A stretch of 64,000 bases of DNA from Styela clava (lineage: Eukaryota; Chordata; Ascidiacea; Stolidobranchia; Styelidae): assembly GCF_964204865.1 (NCBI RefSeq), contig NC_135255.1, positions 11,127,135 to 11,191,134 of the forward strand, given 5' to 3'. The position numbers and the translations under genes are program-made. The notes beneath the pieces are model-generated. The model worked only from the letters and a program-made list of their open reading frames with translations, was not told the DNA's origin and searched no databases. Shown one piece after another: positions 23,601 through 35,876 of this stretch; the first letter of the stretch is position 1; every line of letters begins with the position of its first letter.

Positions 23601-24283
23601 AGGTGCTGAGGTAACAACAATTTCCGAAACTTGCGTTCTGCATGGTGTAAAATGCAAAGGGGAAGCCTGGAGTTTTCACCTATATTTCAAACAATATTCA
23701 AATACAATACCCTAAGAATTGTAACAATGAGTATTCATAGTATTAAGAAGTAACTTTCATAGTAACCGATATTGTAAACCATTTACAATTTAACCTAACT
23801 AATATCATAAAAACATATTGCAATTTGTAATACATTATTAATGATCTACTAAAATTATTATCAAAGAAATAATAGTTATCTCGGTATTTACATTATTTGT
23901 GAAAAATGTTAACACTTTCTGATATTTGCTCGGTAAATAAAAAGTTACCCATTGCGGAGCGCGATGGAGTAGGGTGCTTTGACAAAGAATATTCGACTTC
24001 TATGGATACGGCGTGGTTGAATAAACCACAAACAGAAACAGATTGTTCATATAATGACTTAAACATGTATTTATGTATGTAGACCGTGTGGATGTTCTGC
24101 GATACCCAGTTATCAGTATAGGCTGCATCAGTTTTGTTCAACTTATTTTAGAGATTTATTTTTAAGCCGGATTACTATGTTGAGCTAAAAATCAGAATAC
24201 ATATTGGGTAAAGTTACTGAATAGATTTGTTGTGAAAAAAATCTCTATTTTGCCAATTTAATGAATATAAAGCATCTATTGAT
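20687..24283. other. Intergenic between divergent ESCO and sulfotransferase-like genes
   Basis: Must contain both promoters; no core element stands out. It holds a SINE copy (21770-22018) and a hAT-type terminus (mirrored cagtggttctcaaac at about 23037-23053, with a cgcggcgcac block) with no partner found. No gene supported. Confidence 0.5.
21770..22018 (-). repeat. tRNA-derived SINE copy
   Basis: Body blocks gataagatgacttaaac, gagttaccattccatgtcgg and gtaaccgaccagcggttacg match the 57895 copy. The tRNA-like end, with the box A region, lies at the right. The box B segment is deleted here. Confidence 0.75.
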
Positions 24284-26261
24284 TTGGGTAAATTATCGGC
24301 TATGAAGATAATATGTGCGGGACTCCAGAAAACTGGAACGAAGTCATTAGCTGAAGCTTTACGAATACTCGGATATAACGTACATGATGTCTTTGAGCAA
24401 TTTTACTACGAAAAAGAATTATGGAACAAGGTATTTAACAAAACCAAATGTGTATCACTCTGTAGTGTCCTGAACATCTTTTGACTATTGTCATTGATTC
24501 AGGTTCTCCGTAATACAGCTGTCATTGCTGATTATCAAAGAATTCTCGAGGATGTAGATGCTGTAATGGACTTCCCTGCAGTAGCTGTATGGGAGAAAAT
24601 TATGGAAGCATTTCCCGAAGCCAAAGTAAGCTATTTACATTACGTCATAAGCACACATTACTACGTCGGTACTTTATAGTTTTATACATGTCGGTATTTA
24701 TGCAATATAAATATGCATTTTATTATAGACTGGAGAAGCATAGTATCAATGTTGGGTCTTTAGGAACGACGTGTTCAATTATCTATGTCGATTGTATAGG
24801 CCTATATATATTGCGTTATCAATTTGCATTCTCTTCAAGCCACATTGCTTTTTTTTTAGATAATTTTAACAATCCGATCCAACGAAGATGATTGGTACAC
24901 AAGCATTAAAAACCACATCGAAGTCATTAACCAATATATTCCGTGAGTACGTCTCTAAAAATAAGTTCTGATATGAAATCTGATATCACATTATCGATAG
25001 AGCTTTGTTGCCATACTTGCAGCAGGTCAAACTCGGATTGACACCGATTGCCACATGCCTCATTGATAGAACACGGAAACGCTTTCTCTCCTCAGGTCCT
25101 ATCCATATAATGAAGCAAGAGTCATATTTTACTCACCCACAAAATCTGAACCACATAATGAACACAATTAATCAAATTTAAAGGTATACTAAAGACAATG
25201 ATTGTCAATTTAGGCTACTTCGAAAAATTCTTTATATTGCAATTCGCATCAAATATATACAACTTGCGCTGATTATTTGGTTTCTGCGAGACTAACTACT
25301 TATCCTTCTTCTATGTTTTTGTGCCGGTGGATCCGTATGCATATATTGCGAGGATGCTGTAGCAAGAGTAGAGATAACAATTCTAAGTGATTCAAGAGTC
25401 TTGCTGCACACTAACACAAATATATTTCTGTAACGTTTCGTCTGACCAAGGTCAGACTTCTTCAGACATACATAGTTCAACTACCACGAACCACGATGTA
25501 TGTCTGAAGAAGTCTGGCCTTGGTCAGACGAAACGTTACAGAAATATATTTGTGTTAGTGTGCAGCAAGACTCTTGAATCACTTAGAAATATATACAATC
25601 TATAAATTCTTTATATACCACAAATTTTATTCTGTTATTTCAGGCAAAGTGAATTATTACAACAACTTCTTCATGTGATATTGGGTCCCACGCGACAAGA
25701 ATTTATTCGATATGAATCCGGATTTATACCTGCTTGCATTGGAATGACAAGGATGTGTGGAACACCTAAAGAGCCGATTCTCAGGTAAACATAGGAAAAT
25801 TGGTAAAACTTATAGATAACACGTACGACGTCATTCAGATTTGCAAGTTGAAACTTCGTCACGAGATTAGCAATTTGGCACTCTATATTTAAATTTAAAA
25901 GTTTTTTGGCAGTGAAATAACTTGAGAATTTAGATTTTTATCTTTGTTGTTCAACAGATCTCGTTATCGACAGCATAATTGCTATGTCAAGTCAGCTTGC
26001 GAGAAAACGAAACTGTTGATATATAACGTAAAAGATGGTTGGGAACCTCTTTGCCATTTCCTTAACAAGAAAATACCAGATAGACCTTTTCCAAAGAGGA
26101 ACATAAAAGGCGGAATGGTTCATGAAGTTGCCCAACAGAAATGGGAACACGATTGTGGTTACGCCAAAGCTGTAAACAGAGAAGCGTTGATCAGAATTGG
26201 ATTTTTGATAAGTGTGTTGGTTTCAATATTATCTGTCATCTTGTACTTTTTCACAATATAA
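24284..26261 (+). CDS. Sulfotransferase-like P-loop protein with C-terminal membrane anchor
   Basis: Five exons join in phase: 24284-24430, 24503-24625, 24860-24942, 25644-25784 and 25958-26261, giving about 265 residues. KIICAGLQKTGTKSLAEAL near the N terminus is the PAPS 5'-phosphosulphate-binding loop. Further family blocks are DVDAVMDFPAVAVWEKI, the IILTIRSNEDDWYTSI strand-helix, and NVKDGWEPLCHFLNKKIPDR followed by PFPKRN. The last ~20 residues (IGFLISVLVSILSVILYFFT) form a membrane helix, suggesting a tail-anchored protein with its catalytic domain in the cytosol. Family knowledge: this is the group often named sulfotransferase family 4 or 'NAD-dependent epimerase-like' in invertebrates; substrates are mostly unknown. 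Translation could also begin at the ATG at 24302. AATAAA lies at 26309-26314. Confidence 0.87.
25381..25588. repeat. Near-perfect 93 bp inverted repeat with hammerhead-like cores
   Basis: Arms 25381-25473 and 25496-25588 differ at about one position, with a 22 bp spacer. Each arm, read outward, has CTGAAGA, then an 8 bp hairpin (GTCTGACC/GGTCAGAC), then GAAAC. This is the core order of a hammerhead ribozyme, as found in Penelope-like retroelements. I could not find the cleavage triplet and closing helices. It lies in intron 3 of the sulfotransferase-like gene. Confidence 0.8.
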
Positions 26262-29001
26262 TATTCAGATGCAATACACGTACACGAAACACAAGGTATT
26301 CTACAAGAAATAAAAGTTTTAGCCGGAAGTATACAATTGTTACACACTTTGAAGGAACCGTGCTATGCAAACATACAATAATCAAAAGCCTTGGTGCACG
26401 TATGAAAGTCACTGAACTGAAACAAAGTCTTATTTGTCCAGGCGTCTTGTGGAGGTGAGGAGTCCGTGAATCCTTTTGCAACAAAACTATCTCTGAAACG
26501 GCACGAACGACCGATTTCTCTGAAAGAATTACACATAGGCATTTAAAGGGCATAAGATTAGTCTTGGAAAACAAAAATAAATTAATTATACTTAAGTACA
26601 CTGAGAGCGATAATTCACAAAGTGAACACAGAAAAGGATTTGTTCGGAATGTTGATAGCTCAGAACATCGGGACAAATCAAACTGTGTTGGTTAATATTG
26701 TTGATGTCGCGTCTGGGAATTATTCTATCCAATAAAACTGCCGGTGTGCGTTGACTTGATAAATGTACAATAGACACCAATCTATGAGGTCATACCCGAC
26801 AACAGCACATCTTGGATAATACGATAAATGTGCTACTCAATTAACAATACAGAGTACAGACTGTAGGTACGCATATTTGAATAAACTATGACATAGCGTC
26901 ATAGCTGTAATGAATATTTACTAATAAAATCACCCCACAATGTTATTTCCTGAATTCATTGTAAGATTAGTTCAATTTGGTAAATCCAATTTTTTTTCGA
27001 ATAACAAATATCCAGCTTGTACCAATAACGATACAAACGGTATATCCAAGTGCTATATCATAACATTACTAAGCCTACACGTCTCATAAACCAAACTTGA
27101 TTTTCAGTGCCTCTATCCTTTTGTTTTCAAATATTTTTTCATCGGTACGTCGCATGGCCGGAGAGTTTTTGCAAAGGCGTCTTAACACAAAAATTTGAGA
27201 ACCACTGCTTTACGACGTCTAAATTTCCATGTTTTTTATTTTCCATGTTTGTTGTATATAGAACCTATTTCATTGCATTTCCAAATTTTCCTGTTACAAT
27301 GGTCCTTGCATAATAAATGACATTTTCAGTTAAATTTTTTATTTAACAAACTGATAGCTTCTAGCTGAATGATGCTCATATCATGGCATTTTATTTCATC
27401 TACTTTACGCTAGTTGCAAGTCCTTTTTCATATTTCAATCAACAGCCGTATTGGAATTTCCGTAATACTCCAATTCGTTAACGAGTAGGGTCTCATCCTA
27501 TAAAAATAATCTGGCGATGCTTTCTTGATTATTTAATATGTGACGCCTTGGACTATACATATATGACATTGGCTTATTGTGTACAGTACTCGAGTTGCTG
27601 TATATATGAGTCCATATGAGCGTACTGCATTGGCTGTGAATGTGCATTACTAGATTGGCCGTATTTGTATACCAATTAGGCAGTATATGCATATGGTATT
27701 GATTTTTGTATGTGCATCCCTTTCACATGTCTTTATGTGTATTGTGTAGGGGAAGGTGGGGCACGTTGGGACATGGGGCACAGTGGAAAATCAGCTCTCA
27801 CACTGATACTATATCCGCAATCCTGTCCGCGGTTCGATGTTTCAATCCGCCCTTCGGTGAGTTACAACGTCCCCGCGAACGGACAACGGACGGATAGAGC
27901 GTCGCAAGCTATGAGGCGAAATTGGTTTTGGGAGGTTGGAACTGAAATTTCACCGTTCCATTTTTTTCTTTTCCCTACTTTAGCTTTTCCAACATGACAA
28001 AACAACGTCTGATATTTTTCAGCTTTAGTCCACTGTAAAATATTTATAACGTTGGCGAGTGTATGTGCCTTCCGAATTTCGCCGTGGGATGGTCTGAAAA
28101 TATTTGTTTCCTATGGGGAACAATGGACCGGGGTTCAGTGGGACATGCCCTACAGGGCAAAATTCGTCAGTGTTCGATACAATAAGTGCTTAGAGACCTA
28201 GAGATGCGTTATATTTTGTGTAATATTATGGTTTCTTTCGACCCATGGCCCAATATGGAATATATATTCGAGAATCAATAATATTTCCTGATTTAAATTC
28301 GAGGAAGGAAATAATCAAATTTATTTGCGAAATTTTTTGTCAAAATATCTGAACTATTTCAGTTGAACATTGATTTAAAAATATTAAATCTTCAAATTTG
28401 AAGTCTCCCTGTTCTTTAGACGATTATGCTGAATAATTTCTTATTTTTTAAGGGCATACTTCGTTGAGTTTTGACAGACTGACCCATTGTGCCCCATGGT
28501 CTGTCCGAATGTGCCCCACAAGTGGGGTACAGTGGGACACTTGACAGACGTTTTTCAAAGCATTTTGGTAGTAAGATGTGTGTCACAAGGAAATTTCTTA
28601 GTCGCTGAATAAAAACTACATTTACCCCTCTATGCATTAGTCCCGCAAACGTAAGTGAATATGCAGAATGAACGGCTCAAAATATGCAAAAGAAAAAAGT
28701 GTCCCAACCTTCCTCACTTTCCCCTACATTAACTGAATGGCCCTATATGTATATTTAATTGACTGTATATACATATGACATTGACTGTATATGCATATTT
28801 GGTTGGCGCCATAAGTATATTTTTTACTGTATATCACGTACTGTATATCACGTTACCAACCCCACTCATTTATACTGGAGACGCCTGAAGAAATTACACC
28901 GCAATGATCAAATGACGTAGGTTATCAGTTTATTAATGTTGTTTCATATGTATGCATTTTTATATGGTCTATGATTTAGGCTAATTTTGGAATAAAAAAG
29001 A
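26262..29001. other. Intergenic between convergent sulfotransferase-like and METTL27-like genes
   Basis: Holds the 3' UTRs (AATAAA for the minus-strand gene at 28929-28934), a solo hAT-like terminus (mirrored cagtggttctcaaat near 27195-27210), and the element at 27745-28728. No gene supported. Confidence 0.5.
27745..28728. mobile_element. 0.98 kb element with tgtaggggaaggtggggcac termini
   Basis: The left end tgtaggggaaggtggggcac followed by gttgggaca is mirrored at the right end as tgtaggggaaagtgaggaag followed by gttgggaca. The inside repeats a gtggggca/gtgggaca word many times near both ends (for example 28480-28545). No target duplication is convincing and no coding frame is seen. Superfamily not assigned. 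Confidence 0.7.
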
Positions 29002-32000
29002 TCATAATTTGCGATAAACGTAAATAATTGCCATCAGCTTATTTCCAACTGAAAATTCCACTGCACAATGCTGCATCAGTTTTTCTTCGATTTTTTCGAT
29101 TTCTGCTTCTTTAACAAGTTCGTCCAATGTCTTTTCCATTCGATATTTATATTCTTTTTCGTGATCTGTATGTCGGATGTTCCAAAGAGCATATCCGCCT
29201 AGTTTGAGTGCGCGAACTAAAGGCTGTTGACATTAAAAATGAAATTCATTTTTAACATGTTTTTTTAAAACAGTCATTGATACTGCATGTTATCATTCAC
29301 AAGACGGTGGAGGAAATTAAACTTCACCTGACAGCAACTTTGTGCGGGTTTTCATTTTATAGATCTGTGGTTAAAAAAATTTGATTCTCACTTCAATTCG
29401 AGGCGGCAATACTGAGATCTCAGAATTTGCACTACAAAAACTTGGTGGTTACTATTAAACATTCAACTAGGAACTATCGAATATGAACTCTGACGCTAGT
29501 ATACTCAATAAACTGTAGGCTCCACAGCACTGGCTTACCAATCATAGTGACATACATATGGATCATTTAAAACATTTCTTATTGTTTATACCAATAGTAT
29601 CATAGTTATGCATACCTAAACGATATAAAGACGGTTTTGATTTTTAAATCAAACGCTTCCATGAGCTCAGACTTAGATCTAGTCCAATATTAGGATCAAT
29701 ACCGTGACACATTCAGGTTCCATGTGACCACTCATCATTGTTCCCGCACAAATTACTGCATCGTAGAGGCCATACTCCAGAGGAATTGGTTTGTCAGGGA
29801 AAACGCCAATATTATAATGTCTCCTGTTGAAAGCGTAAATTATTAAGGAACTAATTAAGGATGGTTTGAAGTGTTGTTTTCCTAGGTAAATTAGCATTCG
29901 ATGGATTTCACCCGCTGACCGACCCCAGAAAAATACCCCTGTCCCCTATACATAAGTATTATGGTATTTAACACGCTTCTTTAAAATTATTACTTTGTCG
30001 GAAAATATTCAATTTTTAATTATTGGATATGAAAGAAGTCTCAAAAAACTGCTACTTTTATTCAATTATTTCCGTGTTCTGTTGTGACCAATATTTCAAA
30101 TTTTGCTGTTCTTATTTAATTTATGGAACACTATTATATGACGCCTTCATATGACATCCGGTACAATTATTTTAATATTTGGCTGCAATTTTGCTGAAAG
30201 TGATATAATTCTCACCTATATATGAATTTAGATCTAGCAACGTCCAACATAGCCCTATTTATATCCAATGCGTCTATGATTCCTTTGAATCCTTGCTTTT
30301 TCAAGACCTCTCCACATTTTCCGGTTCCTAAATCGAATGATATCAATGCTGTGTGATGGTTTGTTCTACATTTACACATTCTACCAAATTAGTGACATAT
30401 CGTCACGCTAATAACCGAATTGCGTAAGTCATTTTTGACGAATTTGAGTTTTCTCGTTAAAACCCATTTATATGTTGTTGCGCACCAGCATGTTGAATTA
30501 GTTTTTAATAAACGGATAATAAAACGCTTTACTGGGAGAACAAAACGCTTTGCCTAAGTCATAGATGTGACATACGCAAATTTTGTTTCTAAAGCGATGC
30601 CATCATACGATATTAGGACGTCATACCCATTACATCGCGGTTGTCTTCAGCAGACATCGCCGTAGAAGCCTGCCGTTAGGTTGTGAGCCGTTATCCGATG
30701 TTGGTGTGTCTTGTCATTATATAGCGATTAAAATGAGTGCTTCACTTCTGAGAAACCTTAATGCGAATGAAGTTATTATGAGGATAGAAAATGAAGATTC
30801 AGGTGGGTCTGTAGGTCTATATTTAATTTTTGCAAAGTTTCGTTAATCTACGTACCAACTAAAAATGAGTTTAGTAAAGAACGTACCAAGTATTTTATTC
30901 TTATAGATGACATGCTTGAAACCCAAAGTGTGTCAGATTCAGACCCAGACTTTGTTTTTATTCAAGAGTTTGATGAGGATGAAGAAAATTGGCAAGGTGT
31001 TAAATCTAAAAAATTATCCAACTACGCTCAACGCAGTTCCACAGTGGTTAGTCCTGTTTTGTTTTCAATTTATTTAATATCATCATTGCCGATAACGCTA
31101 CACTTTAAATCATGTTTTCATTACCTGTTTTAGACGTTGGGTAAAAGGAAACGCGTAAAACGGGCGCGCCCCTTTGGATGGAAAAATAATATTTGCAAAA
31201 GGAATCGTCTAGCTGGATTAAATTACAAAAGCCGAAAAGGAAAGCAAAATATAGCAAGGCAATGTGCGAGTTTGACAGAAGATGATAGACAGTGGGTTTT
31301 CAAAAATTTTCGGAAAATGGAATCGTGGTCTGAAAGAAGATCATATGTCAGGGCTTCAGTATCGAAGGTAAACGATATTTAGAAACACTGATTTTATGTC
31401 ACGCTTTCCGCATCTCATTCAATTAAATTTGTACTGTTTCGTAGGTTACCACCAAGCAAAGGAAAATTGCTGAAAATATGTCAAGAAGAAAGTCATCTTT
31501 TGAATACCATTTACAATTACAAAATGGAAAATGCATTCTGGTGTGCAAAAAACTCTTTTCGGCTACAATTGGCATTAGCCAACGAACTTTGCTCTCGTGG
31601 CTGGAAGGTCCCGCACCATTCATAAAGTTTTTGGACCCGCATCGTCCAAGAAAAGGTATGTAGCAAAAAGAGCAATAAATGCACAATGTAATATTCATTT
31701 AATATTCATTGAATAATGACTGAAACATTCATTTTCTATTTTTTTAAGGTAAAACTGCTTTTATCCAAAGGCAAGATATGGATTTCATTATAAAATGGTT
31801 ACATGAACTACCTACATTGTCATCTCACTATTGCCGTTCTAGAGGTACCTATAAGAATAAAAAGTATCTATATCCCGGAACGACTGTTTCAAATCTTCAT
31901 CGCTTATATTCTGAAGAGGCAACAAATTCTGAAAGACGGGTTATTAGCATCGCAAAGTTCAGGGACATATTTAACAAAGAAAATTTTTCATCATTTCGGC

Positions 32001-35000
32001 CTAGAAAGCCCCAATGTGATATTTGTGTGGGATTTTCGCATGGAAATATTGACGACGGGGAGTATAGAGCCCACGTAATATCAAAAGATGTGACGAGAGC
32101 TGAAAAAAATGCCGACAAAGAATCAGCTGACGTGAGCAGATCCGTTTGGACTATGGACTTACAGGCAGTCCTGATTCTTCCCAAAACTCACGCCAGTTCG
32201 ATGTATTATAAAACCAAACTTCAGATGCATAATTTTACTCTTTATAATTTGCAAACAAAAGAAGGATTCTGCTATCCACGGGAAGAGCACGAAGGCGATT
32301 TAAGTAGTGAAGTGTTTGCCTCGCTACAGTTCTCTCATTTCAACCAATATGTTACAGATCATCCTTCAATAAAAGAACTAGTGATATGGAGTGATGGTTG
32401 TGGGTATCAAAACCGTAATGTAATCGTCGCAAATGCATATTTAGATTTGGCACGGAAACATAAAATTAAATCATGTAAAACGTAATCATGCAGTGTGCAA
32501 GACTGGATTTTAACAACAACATCAGGATTTTAAGAAAATGACTGGGAAATACTTTGCCAGTATACGCCCTGGAAATACAGCAGGTGATCCAAAGGTGCAT
32601 CATCTCCGAGCAATACAGTATACTTCCACAATTCACTTCAAAACTACGTTTATGGATGAGTGGGAATTACTTCCACGCAGAATCCATAAACCTGAAAAAC
32701 CATTCCAATGGATAGATTTGTTTCCAGGTCAACTTAAGATAAGCTGTAGAAAATTTTGTGATTTACAAGAAATGAAGAGAGTGCTGCCAACATACGCACA
32801 TTGCTTTTATGACAAAATTCCACACCATTTATAATAAATAACTACCCTATTTTCAAAGAAGAAATGCAAAGTTACGTTAGTTTTCGCTGAGTAGTTAATT
32901 TTACAAAAGTTTTTTTTTCTTCTGTTTTTTCAATGAATTCTCCATTGTTTGTTGAATGGCATTGTATGGTTGTGTTGACAAGGTTAAAGTTATGATCGAA
33001 TTGTATTTTGAATGTCGTACACACCTGCAATTCAGCGCTCTTTTTTATTTTTTTATACTTTATAATCAATATCTATGGAAAGTCTCAATTTTGGTGGGTG
33101 TTTAGAGCGCATTAAATTGTTGAAATATATATTTCAAAATTAAAAAAAATAATGTTATTAAAACAGATAAGCTGTTTTGGGGTTTGGACATTGTAGAGAC
33201 TGTAAATTACATTCGTTTTTTGAATGTTCGCTTTCGAGGAATGATAGTTCCAACAAAGTTGCGAAATTGCGTATGTCACCAAGTCATAGGCGCATTTCTG
33301 CGTAAGTCACAGTGCGCCATTATGACGTCACATGCCTGCGTCATACAAATTAATTTAAATCCGGCTACCGTTAAAATAATGAACCATGGGAAATTATTTA
33401 CTCTACATGGCAAAACAATACCAAGAGGAAGTTTTTTACGTTTTTCTCGAAACTGCTAAAAATGACTTACGCAATTCGGTTATTAGCGTGGCGATATGTC
33501 AATATACATTGAATTGTTAGAATATCTACAGCACAGTAAAAGTATATTGACTTATTTATACTACTGGGATATCATTTGACCGGGCATTCATTTATATTGC
33601 GACTAATACCCGTTCAGAATAAACGTAAGGGATATTAATATCAACATTTATGTACTTCAGAAATAAGGTTGTTTTAGAAGTTATAGTAACTCTGGCTACA
33701 TAGCCCATATGAAAAGATATAGAAAAGGGATGTCGAAGTAATGAGATCAGCCCCATTGAAAAACAAAATATATATATAATGTGTTTATCAACTCAGAGAT
33801 ATATTCCACGATTGGTATGAAGTCCACAAAAACAACGAGTCACAGCGATTTGGGAAAAGATATTTCTATTATGAACGTACCGGAATTAAGAGTCATTCAT
33901 ATATTTTTAAAGATATGATCACTCCCTCTTTGTAATTGAGCTATAAAGTCAATGCCATAATATTTTGTGTTATTCAATAAATATGTCAAAATAGACAACT
34001 CGACATTACCTGCTCCAATATCCAAAATTTGACTAGTCGGCGAGTTATTGACGTATTTCATCATTTTCCCGACCAGATTATCAGGAGTACAATATCCCGT
34101 CGTAATAACATCGTCGTCATACACCTTTGACCATTCTGTGTAAACCTGATTGGAATGAACGAAGCGAGTTGAATCCAAGTATCATTCATGGCTTGCCCCC
34201 AGACATTCAGATATTATTGCACGATAAGTGCATGGTCTACCCCAGTGGTCGGCAACCACCGGGCCGCGGCTCATCGCCAGTCCGCGGAAAGGTTACTGCC
34301 GGTCCGCAGAGAGGTGACACAAAAACGAACAAGGCCGTAATAAAACCTTTACAATCTAATCACAAACCCTACGACTAAAAAACATTGATTTTTAAAATTT
34401 AAAAATGTCTGGGAAACGGAGCGACGAGGGTCGTGCATTCCCAAGTGCTTGAACGGAAAAATAGTTTTCTCTATTGCGCATTCCAAAACCGGTTTGCTCG
34501 ATATGCCCAGTCAGCAGTCAGCATCGCAGTTGTTAAGGGTTTCAATGTTAAACTCGTTACAAAACGAGTCGTCGAAAATTCGACCCCGAGGCCCGGGACT
34601 GCACGATTTATTTATTATACCCGTATTTGAATAATTTTTATGGTATATGAAAAGGAATATAAATGAAATAAATAAATAATTAAAATATTGGATTTACGAA
34701 GATAGGATTAACTTTGGTTTATGAAAATCCATTATAACACAATGTGAATATGAAGATCAATTTCAATTACTACTGAAAGGGATTTTTCAAAGTACAAGAA
34801 GGGGGTTTGTAATCAAATATATAAATAACTAATATCATTTATTAACAAAGGATGAAAAATAGAACTTTGAAACCAATCGGGGTCTGTAGAGATCTAAGTT
34901 CTAGTGTCTACAGAGCGTCAAAATTTCCCAAAAGTATATAGAATCAAATTCATCAATAGCGACAACAACAATCGCTAACTGCAAATTTCAAAGCAATTGG

Positions 35001-35876
35001 TTCAGCACTAAAAGGGGGAAACGATTTTTTCACAAGAAGAAAAAGAAAAATACCAACAACATAATACAATACAAGATGGAAATGTGCAAATATAATGGGC
35101 ACGAAAACTAAGACGACGTAGCATCAAATCTCTTACAGTACTGGTATAGTCTGGTCACGAAATCACTGAAATACGGTCACGGGACCACTACACGGTGGGC
35201 ATTTTTTTTTTTAATTTTGATGACATCATCAGGCCTAAATTAAAAGTGAAAAACACAATCCATAGCCTACTAGCGTAGTTGCAGTTGAAGAGAAAGGCGA
35301 TTTTTTCACAAAAACAACAAGAAATGCAAAATGACAGCGCGTTCCATTTTGTGTCCAAAAAAACGACTTGGGTCCAATTCGTGTCGCATTATTAGCGAAT
35401 GAAACGCCTTTGACGTGATGTCTTCACTACGCAGATGACTGCTTCATCATTGGACAATTTCAATTTGCGCTCGATTTCTGCTACGTTGACTTTTAAAAAT
35501 TTGAGTCTCGCAAATTAGGTCGATTTCATATAAACCATGAACCCCAAAAAAGTTATGTAATAATTTTCATTACGATAGTTTTTCCGGGATCGTTAAAATT
35601 AGCGATGTTCTACGCCGCATAAGTCACGCAGAGTTAGTCTTCTACGTTCGCGTGTATTTGCACCTCGGGTCGAAAAGAGAGATCAGCATTAACGAGCACG
35701 TAATATCGGCGACTGATTAAGAAGTCGTCTCTATTGAAAATCCCGACATATTTACCTCAAAACCATAACGTATCAATAAAGTTACTTACATCGTCGATAT
35801 GTTTATTTGACTTCACATTAGCAGCTTTGGCAACATTTGCCCAGGCCTTTTTTTCTGCTTCAGACATTCTCTTCAT
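29002..35876 (-). CDS. METTL27-like class I SAM-dependent methyltransferase
   Basis: Five exons on the minus strand join in phase: 35876-35790, 34145-34010, 30327-30216, 29823-29703 and 29223-29002 (TGA), giving about 225 residues. After a basic N-terminal helix comes VYTEWSKVYDDDV, the entry helix typical of the METTL27 (WBSCR27) group. SAM motif I is QILDIGAGTGKCGEVL, split between exons 2 and 3. IDALDINRAMLDVA is the acidic-loop strand 2, and LYDAVICAGTMMSGHM is strand 4. PLVRALKLGGYALWNIRHTD is motif III, followed by a charged helix. METTL27 is about 245 residues, so this looks complete. Its substrate is not established. The split of motif I is bridged by a 3.7 kb intron that holds a transposon (30394-33501). 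A later start at 35867 is possible. Confidence 0.8.
30394..33501 (+). mobile_element. 3.1 kb DNA transposon with long terminal inverted repeats
   Basis: The left terminus at 30394 (tgacatatcg, then cacgctaataaccgaattgc, then gtaagtcattttt) is mirrored at the right end (33459-33501) with one mismatch over about 45 bp. No clean target duplication could be picked, because the outermost bases are themselves part of the palindrome. It encloses a spliced transposase-like gene on the plus strand. It lies in intron 2 of the METTL27-like gene, antisense to it. Confidence 0.85.
30733..32834 (+). CDS. Transposase-like protein (DUF7869-like), probably internally deleted
   Basis: Exons that join in phase: 30733-30802, 30907-31046, 31134-31367, 31445-31655 and 31749-32485. 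An upstream in-frame start at 30583 exists. The order is: acidic N terminus; a basic block (KRKRVKRARPFGWK); a possible helix-turn-helix (IGISQRTLLSWLEG); a Cys pair (PQCDICVGF); VWTMDLQAVLILPK with a candidate catalytic Asp; and ELVIWSDGCGYQNRNVIVAN with a second acidic residue. The frame stops at 32485. A second open block at 32538-32834 (FASIRPGNTAGDPKVHHLRA, then a YTS...WELLPRR region) looks like the C-terminal part of the same kind of protein. Only about 50 bp separates them, so I infer that the segment in between, where the third acidic residue is expected, is lost. It resembles uncharacterised arthropod and fish proteins; the superfamily is not assigned. Confidence 0.75.
34243..34620. 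repeat. hAT-like terminus and flanking repeat
   Basis: Starts cagtggtcggcaaccaccgg followed by GC-rich ccgcggctcatcgcc, the style of hAT left ends. The right end is not resolved; gggactgcacg near 34598 is a weak candidate with no target duplication. It lies in intron 1 of the METTL27-like gene. Confidence 0.45.
35120..35400. repeat. Dispersed repeat fragment related to 43735-44120
   Basis: Shares agtatcaaatctcttacagt-like, gaagagaaaggcgatttttt and ccattttgtgtcc blocks with the repeats at 8735, 43735 and 45445. It lies in intron 1 of the METTL27-like gene. Confidence 0.5.
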
